DNA from: an uncultured Candidatus Melainabacteria bacterium
GTDB lineage: Bacteria; Cyanobacteriota; Vampirovibrionia; Gastranaerophilales; Gastranaerophilaceae
Direction: 5' to 3'
Length of the DNA: 64,000 bases
Assembly (NCBI GenBank): GCA_934717855.1
Contig: CAKUZI010000002.1
Location: 142,512-206,511 of the forward strand
Part shown: positions 1 to 8,918 of the stretch, one piece after another
Numbering within the stretch: position 1 is the stretch's first letter
How the letters are laid out: each line of letters opens with the position of its first letter
Translations under genes and position numbers: made by a program
The notes under the pieces: model-generated
Database searches by the model: none
Told to the model about the DNA's origin: nothing
Seen by the model: the letters and a program-made list of their open reading frames with translations, nothing else

Positions 1-1362
1 AATCGATTTTATATTTAACAAATTGTTTTCAAAATGCAAATCTCCCTTAACCCCTCTGATATAGTCAACCGGAGTTAAAGACGCTCCATCAACAAGAATA
101 TCCTGCCCTTTTTTCAAACCAAACAACCATAAAATATCAATTTTATTATTTTTTGATTTCAAATCAATTCTTGTTTTTGTACTATCCCCAACCAATTCCA
201 CTTTTGTGCCGATCATTTTAGACAAATAATTCAACATAAAATCATTTGTAACAACTGCTCGCGCAACAATATCTGTATCAATTGATCTTAAGTAATCCTT
301 GACAGAACCGTGCATTTCAACTTTATTTACTTGTTTGTTATTGTAAAAACCTTTAAAATCCGATAACGTAATCTCATTTTTTGTCATCGCAATTTTACCC
401 TTTTGCAAAAGTAACGGAATATTACTCAATGGAACTATTTTACAAGATATTTTATTTAAATTTACAACACCTTTAAGATCATTATTAGAAAGTTTTACGT
501 TAAAATTAAAACTACCTTTCAAATCTTTGAAATAGCTCAAAGGTTCGTCTAAATTGTTTTCAACAATACCGGAATCAATCAGTGTCAAAACATCAGCAAC
601 ATCGATTTTTTTAGAAAACACTTCTAAATCATAGTTTTTCTTTTTATCAGCCATTGCATTGAAGAAAATTTTCGAATCATTAAAAATTAAATAACAATTT
701 TGCACCCAAATAGCTTTGTCTTTAATAAATACAGCATTTCTATCCGCGATATTAAAATGGAGATTTTTACCATCTTTTTTAATATCGGATGTCAAATTAA
801 AATGAACATACCTAACAACTTTTTGAGTATTATCAATTTTTAAATCATCTGCTTTTAATGTCACATAAGTCGAAGGTTCAATCTTGTACAAAAACATTGA
901 TTTTTTGACATACAATAATGAATCAAAAAAATCAAAATCCCATTCTGTTTTTTTCTGTTCTTCTTTTTGTGGCTGAGACAATGCCATTAATTTATTTACA
1001 TCGGCAAAAATATAATCTGCTCCAAGCTTTTGAATAATAATATTTTTATCAAAAATTTCTTTAAAAGATATTCTAGTATCAAATTTGTTAACATCTAACA
1101 AACTTGCACCATTTTTTGTAACAGATAATTCATCAACCTTAAATTCAATAACAGGTGAAAGCGATGTTTTCAATTCTGGATGAATAACAGTAACATCTAA
1201 TCCCGCATATTTATTAATCGTTTTCTCAACATAACTAATAAATTTGGGTTGTGATACAGCCCAAGGCAAAACTTTCAAATATACAGCAAAAGGAGCCGTT
1301 GCTAATACACCTGCCGTAACCGCTAAACTTACTATTACTTTTGCCTTTCTGCTCATCACCAT
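1..1362 (-). CDS. AsmA-like envelope protein (3' part missing)
   Basis: An open frame runs from ATG at 1362 (or the in-frame ATG at 1356) off the left edge; 454 codons are visible. It starts with a basic residue stretch and one hydrophobic segment (about residues 8-28), followed by a long beta-rich region. That N-terminal anchor, with phrases of the type LPWAVSQPKFISYVEKTINK and then LKTSLSPVIEFKVDELSV, resembles AsmA/YhdP/TamB-like proteins. These sit between the two membranes and are thought to carry phospholipids to the outer membrane. No clear Shine-Dalgarno is seen before either ATG. The gene is divergent from the sugar transporter. The family call rests on overall pattern only. Confidence 0.6.
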   Translation of the reverse strand, partial: MVMSRKAKVIVSLAVTAGVLATAPFAVYLKVLPWAVSQPKFISYVEKTINKYAGLDVTVIHPELKTSLSPVIEFKVDELSVTKNGASLLDVNKFDTRISFKEIFDKNIIIQKLGADYIFADVNKLMALSQPQKEEQKKTEWDFDFFDSLLYVKKSMFLYKIEPSTYVTLKADDLKIDNTQKVVRYVHFNLTSDIKKDGKNLHFNIADRNAVFIKDKAIWVQNCYLIFNDSKIFFNAMADKKKNYDLEVFSKKIDVADVLTLIDSGIVENNLDEPLSYFKDLKGSFNFNVKLSNNDLKGVVNLNKISCKIVPLSNIPLLLQKGKIAMTKNEITLSDFKGFYNNKQVNKVEMHGSVKDYLRSIDTDIVARAVVTNDFMLNYLSKMIGTKVELVGDSTKTRIDLKSKNNKIDILWLFGLKKGQDILVDGASLTPVDYIRGVKGDLHFENNLLNIKSI

Positions 1363-1491
1363 AATTAAATTATAACATAAAAAATCAACTAAAATCTTTT
1401 ACAAAAAATCATACAAACAATCTAAATTTATACGTTAAAAATTAAAAAAATTAGGGAATTTATATAACATATTGTATAGGAGTTGCATTAG

Positions 1492-2859
1492 ATGAGAAGA
1501 TTTACTTATTTTTGGCTTTATTTCGTGGCAATAGTCGCATCCTTGGGTGGATTACTATCAGGATTTGATACAGGTGTAATTTCAGGCGCGTTGTTATTTA
1601 TCAACCAAACTTGGGATTTATCTGATTATTTGCAAGGATTTTTGGTAAGTTCTGTTTTAATAGGTGCTGTAATTGGTGCTGGTACTAACGGAATTTTAGC
1701 GGATATATTCGGACGTAAAAAAATCATTATCGCAACCGCAATAATTTTTATTATTGGTTCAATTTTGTGTGCACTTGCTCCAAATGTTTATATCTTAATT
1801 CTTTCACGAATACTTGTTGGTTTGGCTGTTGGGATTGTTAACTTTATTGTTCCTCTTTATTTATCAGAAGTTGCACCAAAACAATTGAGAGGTACTTTAG
1901 TTTCTCTATATCAATGGGCAATTACGGCAGGTATTTTATTCTCTTACGTAATAAATGGTGCTTTTGCCGAAGCTGTTTATAACTGGAGATGGATGTTATT
2001 TGCAGGCGTAGTTCCTGGGTTGATTTTGTTAGTCGGAATGACATTCCTTGGCGACACCCCAAGATGGTTAATCAGCAAAAACAGGGAAGAAGAAGCCAAG
2101 AAAATTTACAATAAAATAGAACCTAATGCAGATGCAGACAAAGAAGTTACGGAAATCAAAGAGACCCTAAAATCTGAACTCGGTGAAAATAAAAAAATCA
2201 AATTTAAAAAATGGATGATTATGCCTTTTGTTGTCGGCATCGGTATTATGTTTGCACAAATTTGTACAGGCATTAACACCATTATCTACTACGCTCCAAC
2301 TATCTTTAAAATTGCCGGCTTTGACAGCAATACAAACGCAATTTATGCAACTGCAGGAATTGGTTTAATAAACTTTTTAATGACAATTATTGCAGTTTTC
2401 TTTACCGATAAATTCGGGAGAAAACCTTTATTATACATCGGTTTAACCGGAGTTATGCTAAGTTTGGTAGGTCTTGGCTGTGCATTTTATTGGGCAAATA
2501 TTCTCGGAGACAACCTAAAATGGGTTGCTGTCGGAAGTCTTGCTACATACATCATTTGTTTTGCATTCAGCCTAGGACCTATAGGTTGGATAATCGTTTC
2601 TGAAGTTTTCCCTCTAAAAATAAGAGGTTTGGCAATGAGTTTGTGTACAGTTGCCAACTTTGCATTCAACTTCTTTGTTGTCGGAAGTTTTCCGGTCTTA
2701 ATAAATAGAATTGGCGGAGCTTATACATTCTGGATGTTTGCAACAGTATCTTTCTTATGTATAATCTTTGTTTACTTCTTTGTTCCGGAAACTAAGGGAA
2801 TTTCATTAGAGAAAATCGAATCAAACTGGATTAAAGGAGTAAAACCAAGAGATTTTTAA
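1492..2859 (+). CDS. MFS sugar transporter, sugar porter family
   Basis: Predicted 455-residue inner-membrane protein with about 12 hydrophobic segments. Sugar porter (XylE/AraE/GLUT-like) signatures are visible: GFDTGVISGAL in helix 1, GRKK after helix 2, DKFGRK after helix 8, and the C-terminal PETKG motif. The family imports monosaccharides by proton symport or facilitated diffusion; the substrate cannot be read from sequence. AGGAG at 1478-1482 supports the ATG. The gene stands alone and ends before a strong hairpin, so it is probably monocistronic. Confidence 0.9.
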   Translation: MRRFTYFWLYFVAIVASLGGLLSGFDTGVISGALLFINQTWDLSDYLQGFLVSSVLIGAVIGAGTNGILADIFGRKKIIIATAIIFIIGSILCALAPNVYILILSRILVGLAVGIVNFIVPLYLSEVAPKQLRGTLVSLYQWAITAGILFSYVINGAFAEAVYNWRWMLFAGVVPGLILLVGMTFLGDTPRWLISKNREEEAKKIYNKIEPNADADKEVTEIKETLKSELGENKKIKFKKWMIMPFVVGIGIMFAQICTGINTIIYYAPTIFKIAGFDSNTNAIYATAGIGLINFLMTIIAVFFTDKFGRKPLLYIGLTGVMLSLVGLGCAFYWANILGDNLKWVAVGSLATYIICFAFSLGPIGWIIVSEVFPLKIRGLAMSLCTVANFAFNFFVVGSFPVLINRIGGAYTFWMFATVSFLCIIFVYFFVPETKGISLEKIESNWIKGVKPRDF

Positions 2860-2890
2860 TTTATAAATAAATTTTAAATATTTAAAATTT

Positions 2891-2918
2891 TTATGACCTC
2901 TTTTGCAAGAGGTCATAA
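2891..2918. terminator. Bidirectional terminator hairpin
   Basis: A perfect 12-bp inverted repeat with a 4-base loop lies between the convergent transporter and XRE genes. T-rich tracts on both sides suit termination in both directions. Confidence 0.8.
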
Positions 2919-2954
2919 TTTTCACAAAACAAATCTTTAATATGTAACAAAAAC

Positions 2955-3218
2955 TTAATTAGAAAACTTATCCCAATCTATTTTATCTTCTACTATTTTC
3001 ATTAACTCTGACGGTTTTAAATCTAACCCAAGTGCAAGCCTGCAAAATGTCGTTAGTTGAGGGTCTTTTTTTCCATCCAAAATAGCATATACAACACTTC
3101 TTGGCAAATCACTTTCATAAGCTAAAATAGACTTTTTCTTTTCCTTTTTTAATTCTTGAACAACACTACCAAGAATTTTACATATTTGTTTATTGTTTTT
3201 TAATTTAGAAGCTTGCAT
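2955..3218 (-). CDS. XRE-family helix-turn-helix regulator
   Basis: An 87-residue protein that is essentially a single Cro/C1-type HTH domain. A basic N-terminal helix is followed by the helix-turn-helix (about residues 30-60, with LPRSVVYAILDGKKDP as turn and recognition helix) and a C-terminal LGLDLKPSELMKI segment typical of the fold. It is divergent from the pilin gene, and a perfect palindrome lies in the 67-base gap, so it may control itself and the pilin. No clear ribosome binding site precedes the ATG. A chromosomal antitoxin is an alternative, but no toxin partner is adjacent. Confidence 0.75.
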   Translation of the reverse strand: MQASKLKNNKQICKILGSVVQELKKEKKKSILAYESDLPRSVVYAILDGKKDPQLTTFCRLALGLDLKPSELMKIVEDKIDWDKFSN

Positions 3219-3249
3219 AAAAACAATGTAAATGTTAATATAAAATAAA

Positions 3250-3267
3250 ATGTCTCGAACGAGACAT
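3250..3267. promoter_or_regulatory. Palindromic operator candidate between XRE and pilin genes
   Basis: Two 8-base arms, ATGTCTCG and CGAGACAT, flank a 2-base AA centre. The site ends 18 bases before the pilin ATG and just upstream of its ribosome binding site, right after an AT-rich stretch (ATATAAAAT) that could be a -10 region. That is a classic place for a repressor. The adjacent divergent XRE gene makes it the natural candidate binder. An RNA hairpin in the leader is the alternative. Confidence 0.6.
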
Positions 3268-3285
3268 ATATCGGAGGAATATTTT

Positions 3286-4053
3286 ATGTACCGTCAAAAA
3301 GGCTTTACACTATCAGAAGTACTTATTACTCTTGGAATTATAGGAGTTGTCGCAGCACTGACAATGCCTATAATTGTTAAAAACGTGCAAAAAATTGTAC
3401 TTAAAAATCAATTTAAGAAATCTTATTCATTATTTTCACAAGGAGTTATGCAAGCCCAAACAAATTTAGATGCTCCAGTAAGATGTTCTGCATGGCTAAC
3501 GGGACAAAAATGTAAAACAGCCTGTACAAAAAGAAACGATTACGGAACATGTAGTGCATACACTTGCGCTGATGGGACACCAATTCCTTACGAAGAAAAT
3601 GGACCTGTTTCTGACTGTAAAGTTTTTATGAATGAACTTTTTACAAACGTTTTCAAAGTTAGTAAATTTTGCGAAAAAAATGCTCTTAAAAATGGTTGTA
3701 TTACAAGTACCTATAGAGGAATTGACAAAGTTAAAGCAGAGTTATACCCAAATACTAAAGTAGACCCAAACTCAGGATTTTCTGATATTGCAATTAAAAA
3801 AGGATTTTATGCTTGGATTTTAAGTAGTGGAGAAGTAATTATTACAAATGTTGACTTAAAAGGAAGTATTTATAATCCCCCAGAATTTTTAATAGATATA
3901 AATGGACATAAATCACCAAATAAATTTGGATACGACATATTCTCATTCACGCTTAGAGGAGATGAAAACGGAATTCAAAAAATTGATCCATCAGGCAATA
4001 GCATAGTTGTTGAAAAAGGCGGAAAAACAGCAACTCAAATGTTAAGAGAGTAG
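3286..4053 (+). CDS. Type IV pilin-like protein, cysteine-rich
   Basis: A 255-residue protein with a short leader (MYRQKG) and the prepilin cleavage/methylation motif G|FTLSEVLITLG, followed by the usual hydrophobic helix. The start at 3286 is chosen because GGAGGA at 3273-3278 precedes it; an upstream ATG at 3250 falls in the palindrome and has no such site. The globular part contains many cysteines (CSAW, QKCKTAC, GTCSAYTC, SDCK, KFCEK, NGC), so disulfides are likely. A C-terminal DINGHKSPNKFG segment is shared with the other pilins here. Probably exported and assembled by a type II/IV pilus-like machine encoded elsewhere. Confidence 0.85.
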   Translation: MYRQKGFTLSEVLITLGIIGVVAALTMPIIVKNVQKIVLKNQFKKSYSLFSQGVMQAQTNLDAPVRCSAWLTGQKCKTACTKRNDYGTCSAYTCADGTPIPYEENGPVSDCKVFMNELFTNVFKVSKFCEKNALKNGCITSTYRGIDKVKAELYPNTKVDPNSGFSDIAIKKGFYAWILSSGEVIITNVDLKGSIYNPPEFLIDINGHKSPNKFGYDIFSFTLRGDENGIQKIDPSGNSIVVEKGGKTATQMLRE

Positions 4054-4971
4054 TTATAAAACCGCTTTAATTGCTTCTATCATGCCAGTTTCATCCGCAA
4101 TGTTTTTACCTGCAATATCAAACGCTGTTCCATGCCCTGGGGAAGTTCTTATAATATCCAAGCCAATTGTCATATTAACTGTTTTGTCACCTGCAACAGT
4201 TTTTATTGGAATTAAGCCTTGATCGTGATAATTTGCAATATAACAATCGTATTCTGGTTGTTTAGTTTCTGCAAAATATTCTCTAGAAGCTCTAACAAAT
4301 AAAGTATCCGCAGGAAGAGGGTTGGTTATATTTACTCCTTTTTCTCGCAATTCAACAACTGCAGGTATTAAAATGTTAATTTCTTCTTTGCCTAAAATTC
4401 CGTCTTCTCCGGAATGCGGATTAAACCCACACAACGCAAACTTTGGATTTTCTATTTTAAAATGCAGTTTGAAAAATTCTCTTAAATTCAAAACTTTTTC
4501 AATAACTATTTCTTTTGTCAAATTAATATCTTTTAGAGCAACATGACGGGTTAAAAGTAAAACTCTAAAATTTTTCGCAATAAACAGCATTTCTGCTAAT
4601 TGATTTTCATGTGCCAAATATTTTTGCAGAATTTCTGTTTGTCCGTTAAATTTATGTCCGGCCAAGTATAAAGCATTTTTAGCGACAGGAGCAGTAACAA
4701 TTGCTTTTGCACCGATTTCACAAGTTTTTTTTACAGACTGGAATGAAAACTCTCCACATTCTGCGCTAACCTTTCCAGGTTCTATTTCTGAATTAAATGG
4801 AATTTCTACAATTTCGTAATCTTTTTCTAATTTTCCATAATAATCAAGAATTTTTTTATTTGAAATGAGAACAACATCCTCTGCGGGTAAATCCAATTTA
4901 TTTAAGGCTTTAATTGTAATTTCTGCACCAATACCATTTGGATCACCTGTTGTAATCGCAATTTTAGGCAT
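4054..4971 (-). CDS. PdxA-family dehydrogenase (PdxA or PdxA2)
   Basis: A 305-residue protein starting MPKIAITTGDPNGIG. The PdxA metal ligands are in place: His143 (TRH), His186 (NPHSGE) and His249 (YHDQGL). PdxA oxidises 4-phosphohydroxy-L-threonine for vitamin B6. The PdxA2 branch oxidises 4-phospho-D-threonate or -erythronate after a DUF1537 kinase. The adjacent upstream DUF1537 gene, with an 8-base overlap, favours PdxA2. The start at 4971 has GGAGG upstream and lies inside the kinase end, implying translational coupling; a longer frame to 5013 is less likely. Confidence 0.85.
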   Translation of the reverse strand: MPKIAITTGDPNGIGAEITIKALNKLDLPAEDVVLISNKKILDYYGKLEKDYEIVEIPFNSEIEPGKVSAECGEFSFQSVKKTCEIGAKAIVTAPVAKNALYLAGHKFNGQTEILQKYLAHENQLAEMLFIAKNFRVLLLTRHVALKDINLTKEIVIEKVLNLREFFKLHFKIENPKFALCGFNPHSGEDGILGKEEINILIPAVVELREKGVNITNPLPADTLFVRASREYFAETKQPEYDCYIANYHDQGLIPIKTVAGDKTVNMTIGLDIIRTSPGHGTAFDIAGKNIADETGMIEAIKAVL

Positions 4972-6286
4972 CTTGCAAGCCTCCATGTGTTTCAAAATAT
5001 TTAAGAATATCAATTAAGGTGTTGGCATTCCCCAAATTCCCTGACTTTGTCACAATCCATTGTGCATTATGGTCTAAAGTCAAAGCGATTGCCGGTGCAA
5101 CTTCGTCAACCAATTGCAATTGATATGCTCCTATTGCACTACAACATTTATAAGAGGTTTCCCCTCCAAGCGTAATTAAAATAACTTCTTTTGCCTCAAC
5201 AACTTTTCTTGTAAGTTCTGCCAAAAAGTCAGTTATTACACTTGCTAATTTAGGTCTTGTCAATTCTGCGTTTAATGAATCGTCCGAAAATCCGTCAAAA
5301 TCTTTTATCAACTTTGACGTGTGAACAATAACCGCATTGTCAAACCTTAAATTTGAAATAATTCTGTTAACAAGCTCGTCAGTAACCCCACCTAAAACAG
5401 TTTTTAAATCAAGACTAATTGATAAAACATCTTCAAATTCATCACTATTCTCAAGTTTTTCAATTTGATTTGCTGTAATTTGTGTTGCACTGCCTGAAAC
5501 AATAAATTTTGGCAATCTTGGAAATGTTTTTATAATATGTTCGCAATCCAAATCAGCGAACCAAAATTCACCAAGTGCCTGAGCAAATGCAGCTGTTCCT
5601 GCAGGTAAAATTTTGTTGTCAGATTTTTTTATTGCAAGAGCAATCTGCTCAACATCAACCGTAGATACAGCATCAATAACAATAAGTTTTTTGCCTGCTT
5701 TAATCAATTCATTAATTTTTTGTAAAACTGGCCCTGCACCTTTCATTACGGTTTTTAGTTCAATGCTTCCTATCAAATCCTGATACTCCGGCAAAAGTTG
5801 AGATTTCAACAATGTTGGAACATGAGATTCGCAAATCGGCGAATGCGGGTCACGCGCCATTTCAGTTCGTTCAATTGGAATTCCTTTTAACAAGTGGTAT
5901 CCGCCAACTGTAGTTCTAATTTCTGCCGGAAACGCAGGAACAACAACCGATGCATCATACTCCAATGATGCCATAATACCTAAGACTTCAACAGCAATAT
6001 TTCCACGCAAGGTCGAATCAATTTTTTTGTAGTAAAAATCCGGATTGAGCTTTTCCGCAAACATTTTTGCCGCTTTAAGCACTCTTTCATAAGCTACTTC
6101 AGGTTCTACATTTCTTGATTCTGTGGAAATTGCCCAAGTTTGAGTTCCCTTGGCATTAACAGGTTCTATTTCGTCAGACAACAAAATTTGTGTATTTGCA
6201 CCTTTTAAATAAAATTGCAAAGCACTATCATTGGCTCCGGTTAAATCATCTGCAATAATTCCGACAATATTAGAATTAATAATCAT
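4964..6286 (-). CDS. Four-carbon acid sugar kinase (DUF1537 family)
   Basis: A 440-residue protein with the N-terminal signature ADDLTGANDSA (about residues 11-21), characteristic of the OtnK/DtnK kinase family formerly called DUF1537. A C-terminal nucleotide-binding region carries LITLGGETSYKCC. Family members phosphorylate D-threonate, D-erythronate or related acids, giving the substrate for PdxA2, whose gene overlaps the 3' end. No lactate-type dehydrogenase or aldolase of that pathway is present here, so the upstream substrate is unknown. The start is 3 bases after the ssb stop codon. Confidence 0.85.
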   Translation of the reverse strand: MIINSNIVGIIADDLTGANDSALQFYLKGANTQILLSDEIEPVNAKGTQTWAISTESRNVEPEVAYERVLKAAKMFAEKLNPDFYYKKIDSTLRGNIAVEVLGIMASLEYDASVVVPAFPAEIRTTVGGYHLLKGIPIERTEMARDPHSPICESHVPTLLKSQLLPEYQDLIGSIELKTVMKGAGPVLQKINELIKAGKKLIVIDAVSTVDVEQIALAIKKSDNKILPAGTAAFAQALGEFWFADLDCEHIIKTFPRLPKFIVSGSATQITANQIEKLENSDEFEDVLSISLDLKTVLGGVTDELVNRIISNLRFDNAVIVHTSKLIKDFDGFSDDSLNAELTRPKLASVITDFLAELTRKVVEAKEVILITLGGETSYKCCSAIGAYQLQLVDEVAPAIALTLDHNAQWIVTKSGNLGNANTLIDILKYFETHGGLQDA

Positions 6287-6288
6287 AA

Positions 6289-6624
6289 CTAAATCTCTTG
6301 AATATCTCTTTTTGAACCTAATAATCTAATGCTGTTTGCAAGCACATAAAAATTTTCTCTATCGTTTCCTGAAGCTTTATCTGTCCATTTATTAACAGCA
6401 ATTCTTCCATCAACTACAACTTGAACACCTTTTTTTACGTATTCGCCTGCGAATTCAGCCAATTTATCCCAAACATCAATATTGAACCAATCAGCAACTT
6501 CTGATTTTGTTTTAGCATCCCATCTGTTTACTGCAATAGAAAAATTAGCTTTTACTTTTCCTGATTCAAAATATCTAATTTCAGCGTCACGACCTACTCT
6601 GCCCACTAATACTGTAGAATTCAT
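6289..6624 (-). CDS. ssb: Single-stranded DNA-binding protein
   Basis: A 111-residue OB-fold protein starting MNSTVLVGRVGRDAEIRY, the standard SSB opening. It binds ssDNA in replication and repair. It is short: it ends soon after the OB-fold with GSKRDIQEI and lacks the acidic DDDIPF-type tail through which many SSBs recruit partners. It leads an apparent operon with the DUF1537 kinase and PdxA-type genes (2-base gap). A second, full-length SSB may exist elsewhere in the genome. Confidence 0.9.
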   Translation of the reverse strand: MNSTVLVGRVGRDAEIRYFESGKVKANFSIAVNRWDAKTKSEVADWFNIDVWDKLAEFAGEYVKKGVQVVVDGRIAVNKWTDKASGNDRENFYVLANSIRLLGSKRDIQEI

Positions 6625-6747
6625 TTATAACCTCTTTCCATGTTTTTTCAAAATCTTACATGATTTTACAACAAACTAAACATGACCTGCAAAGATTGTA
6701 TTACTTTTTGTAACGATTGTTTTGTAAGCCGTTAAGTTCGCTACATA

Positions 6748-6831
6748 AAAAGACATTCTTTCTAATGCGAGAGGGTATATTTAAACGAAATAAACTTATC
6801 GTCTTATAGTCTTAACGACTCAATGTCTTTT
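6748..6831. promoter_or_regulatory. Possible structured leader in the ssb-thrS gap
   Basis: The 337-base gap 6625-6961 separates divergent ssb and thrS. It contains a 10-base inverted repeat, AAAAGACATT (6748-6757) and AATGTCTTTT (6822-6831), enclosing 64 bases with smaller repeats. Further down, an AAGGA at 6892-6896 precedes two tiny ORFs (from ATG 6900 and 6904) before thrS. No known riboswitch or T-box was recognised. Leader-type control of thrS is only a suggestion. Confidence 0.3.
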
Positions 6832-6961
6832 ATTATGTTCCAAACATTATCTTTGTGTTAAACTATTCTTGTAGTATGGGGGATCCGCCCTAAGGACAAA
6901 TGTATGTATGAGGGTTGTCATATATAGGAAGTTTGTCTATAAAAGGATAGAAAGAGAAAAA

Positions 6962-8776
6962 ATGGAAAAGAATGAACAAACATTGAGTATTTTAAGACAC
7001 TCAACATCTCACGTTATGGCACAAGCTGTTCAAAAGTTGTTTCCGTCTGCAAAGTTAGCAATCGGTCCAGCTGTAGAGAACGGTTTTTATTACGACTTTG
7101 ATTTAACCGATGGACACGCTTTTACGCAAGAAGATTTGGTTAAAATTGAAGAAGAAATGAAAAATATTGTTAAACAAAATCTTTCATTCGAAAAATACAT
7201 AATCCCTGACGTTGACAAACAAATCGCCGAATTTAAAGCAGAAGGCGAAATTTACAAAGCAGAACTTTTGGAAGAACACAGAAACGATAATCCGACATTG
7301 TACTTAACGAAAGACAAAGACGGAAACGTACTGTTTAACGATCTTTGCGCAGGTCCACACCTTCCAAACACGTCATATATCAAAGCAAACGCATTTAAGC
7401 TTCTTAAAGTTGCAGGTGCATACTGGAGAGGAAATGCGAAAAACAAAATGCTTCAAAGAATTTATGCAACAGCATTTTGGTCAAAAGAAGACTTAGCTGA
7501 TTACTTGCACTTCATTGAAGAAGCTGAAAAACGTGACCACAGAAAACTTGGTGCAAAACTTGACTTATTCTCAACAAGAGATGAATTGGGCGGTGGACTT
7601 GTTTTATGGCACCCTAACTTAGCTGTAGTCAGAGAAGAAATCGAAAACTATTGGAGAACAGAACACAGAAAACGTGGTTACGTAATCGTTAACACTCCTC
7701 ACATCGCAAAATCAAAATTGTGGGAAATTTCAGGTCACTACGACCACTATCGTGAAAACATGTTCTTTATCCAAAAAGATAGCGACCAAGAAAATGAAGA
7801 TCAATTTATTTTGAAACCTATGAACTGTCCGTTCCACATTTTGATTTATCAAGCAAACAGACACTCTTACCGTTCATTACCATTGAGAATGGCTGAATTG
7901 GGTACAGTTTACAGAAAAGAAAAATCAGGTGCATTGTCAGGTTTGACTCGTGTTCAAGGTTTCACACAAGACGATGCTCACGTATTCTGTACTCCGGAAC
8001 AATTAGTTGACGAAATCAACGAAATTATTGACTTTGTAGCTGATACGATGAAAATCTTTAATATGTCTTTTGAAGTTGAACTTTCAACAAGACCGGAAAG
8101 CTACGTTGGCGAAATCGAAAGTTGGAACAGAGCTGAAGCCGGCTTGAAAGAAGCAATGGACAAACGTGGAATGAAATACGACATTAACGAAGGTGACGGT
8201 GCATTCTACGGTCCAAAAATCGACTTCAAGGTAAAAGACGCAATCGGCAGAACTTGGCAGTGTGCAACAATTCAACTTGACTTCAACTTGCCTGAAAGAT
8301 TTGATATCAAATATCAAGACAAAGACGGTCAAATGAAAACTCCTGTAATGCTTCACCGTGTAATATTCGGTTCAATGGAACGTTTCCATGGAATCTTAAT
8401 TGAACACTATGCAGGAGCATTCCCTACATGGCTTGCTCCAACACAAGTTGCAATTGTTCCAATCAGCAACGAAAAACATATCGACTTTGCTGAAAAAGTT
8501 TACAAGCAAATGCGTAATGCAGGCATCAGAGTAACTCTTGATGACAGATCTGAAAGTATGAACTACAAAATCAGAGAAAGCTTACAAGATAAGAAAATCC
8601 CTTACGTTTGTGTAATCGGGGATAAAGAAATCGAAGCAAACTCAGTTGCCGTTCGTGCTCGCGGAATTGGTCAAGTTGGAACAATGAGTGTAGATGAATT
8701 CATCGGAAAAATTGAAGATGAAATCAAATCAAGAAGTTCTGAGTCTTTTGCAAAAACATTAGCTAAAAAAGCATAA
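6962..8776 (+). CDS. thrS: Threonyl-tRNA synthetase without TGS domain
   Basis: A 604-residue class II synthetase that charges tRNA-Thr. The editing domain begins almost at once (LRHSTSHVMAQAVQKLFP, residues 12-29), so the N-terminal TGS domain found in E. coli ThrRS is absent, as in cyanobacterial enzymes. Zinc ligands are visible in MNCPFH, the DDAHVF region and LHRVIFGSMERF; the C-terminal anticodon-binding domain is complete. ATG 6962 is chosen because homology starts there; an in-frame ATG at 6908 would add 18 basic residues and cannot be excluded. A terminator follows. Confidence 0.95.
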   Translation: MEKNEQTLSILRHSTSHVMAQAVQKLFPSAKLAIGPAVENGFYYDFDLTDGHAFTQEDLVKIEEEMKNIVKQNLSFEKYIIPDVDKQIAEFKAEGEIYKAELLEEHRNDNPTLYLTKDKDGNVLFNDLCAGPHLPNTSYIKANAFKLLKVAGAYWRGNAKNKMLQRIYATAFWSKEDLADYLHFIEEAEKRDHRKLGAKLDLFSTRDELGGGLVLWHPNLAVVREEIENYWRTEHRKRGYVIVNTPHIAKSKLWEISGHYDHYRENMFFIQKDSDQENEDQFILKPMNCPFHILIYQANRHSYRSLPLRMAELGTVYRKEKSGALSGLTRVQGFTQDDAHVFCTPEQLVDEINEIIDFVADTMKIFNMSFEVELSTRPESYVGEIESWNRAEAGLKEAMDKRGMKYDINEGDGAFYGPKIDFKVKDAIGRTWQCATIQLDFNLPERFDIKYQDKDGQMKTPVMLHRVIFGSMERFHGILIEHYAGAFPTWLAPTQVAIVPISNEKHIDFAEKVYKQMRNAGIRVTLDDRSESMNYKIRESLQDKKIPYVCVIGDKEIEANSVAVRARGIGQVGTMSVDEFIGKIEDEIKSRSSESFAKTLAKKA

Positions 8777-8794
8777 GACGATATTTCTTATAAC

Positions 8795-8825
8795 AAAAAG
8801 ACGAGCCGAAAAGCTCGTCTTTTTT
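8795..8825 (+). terminator. thrS terminator
   Basis: A 10-bp GC-containing stem (AAAGACGAGC / GCTCGTCTTT) with a 6-base loop and a run of T, 20 bases after the thrS stop. Confidence 0.9.
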
Positions 8826-8859
8826 ATTGCTGAAAAATTTTTAAACATAAATTATATAG

Positions 8860-8888
8860 TTGACAACTAACTAAAAATAAGAAATAAT
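8860..8888 (+). promoter_or_regulatory. Sigma-70-type promoter of the poly-C pilin gene
   Basis: A perfect -35 box TTGACA (8860-8865), a 17-base spacer and AATAAT (8883-8888) as -10. Transcription would start near 8895, about 24 bases before the ATG at 8919, which has an AAAGGAG ribosome binding site at 8907-8913. Confidence 0.75.
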
Positions 8889-8918
8889 AAAAATATAAGA
8901 AGTAGTAAAGGAGCTAAA

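Noticed and set aside
3250..3285. Upstream ATG that would lengthen the pilin by 12 codons
   Set aside because: It lies inside the palindrome, has no ribosome binding site, and would move the prepilin cleavage site away from a normal short leader.
6908..6961. 18-codon N-terminal extension of ThrRS
   Set aside because: Homology to cyanobacterial ThrRS begins after Met 6962. The extension has no TGS-like feature, though the ribosome site at 6962 is weak, so it is kept only as an alternative.
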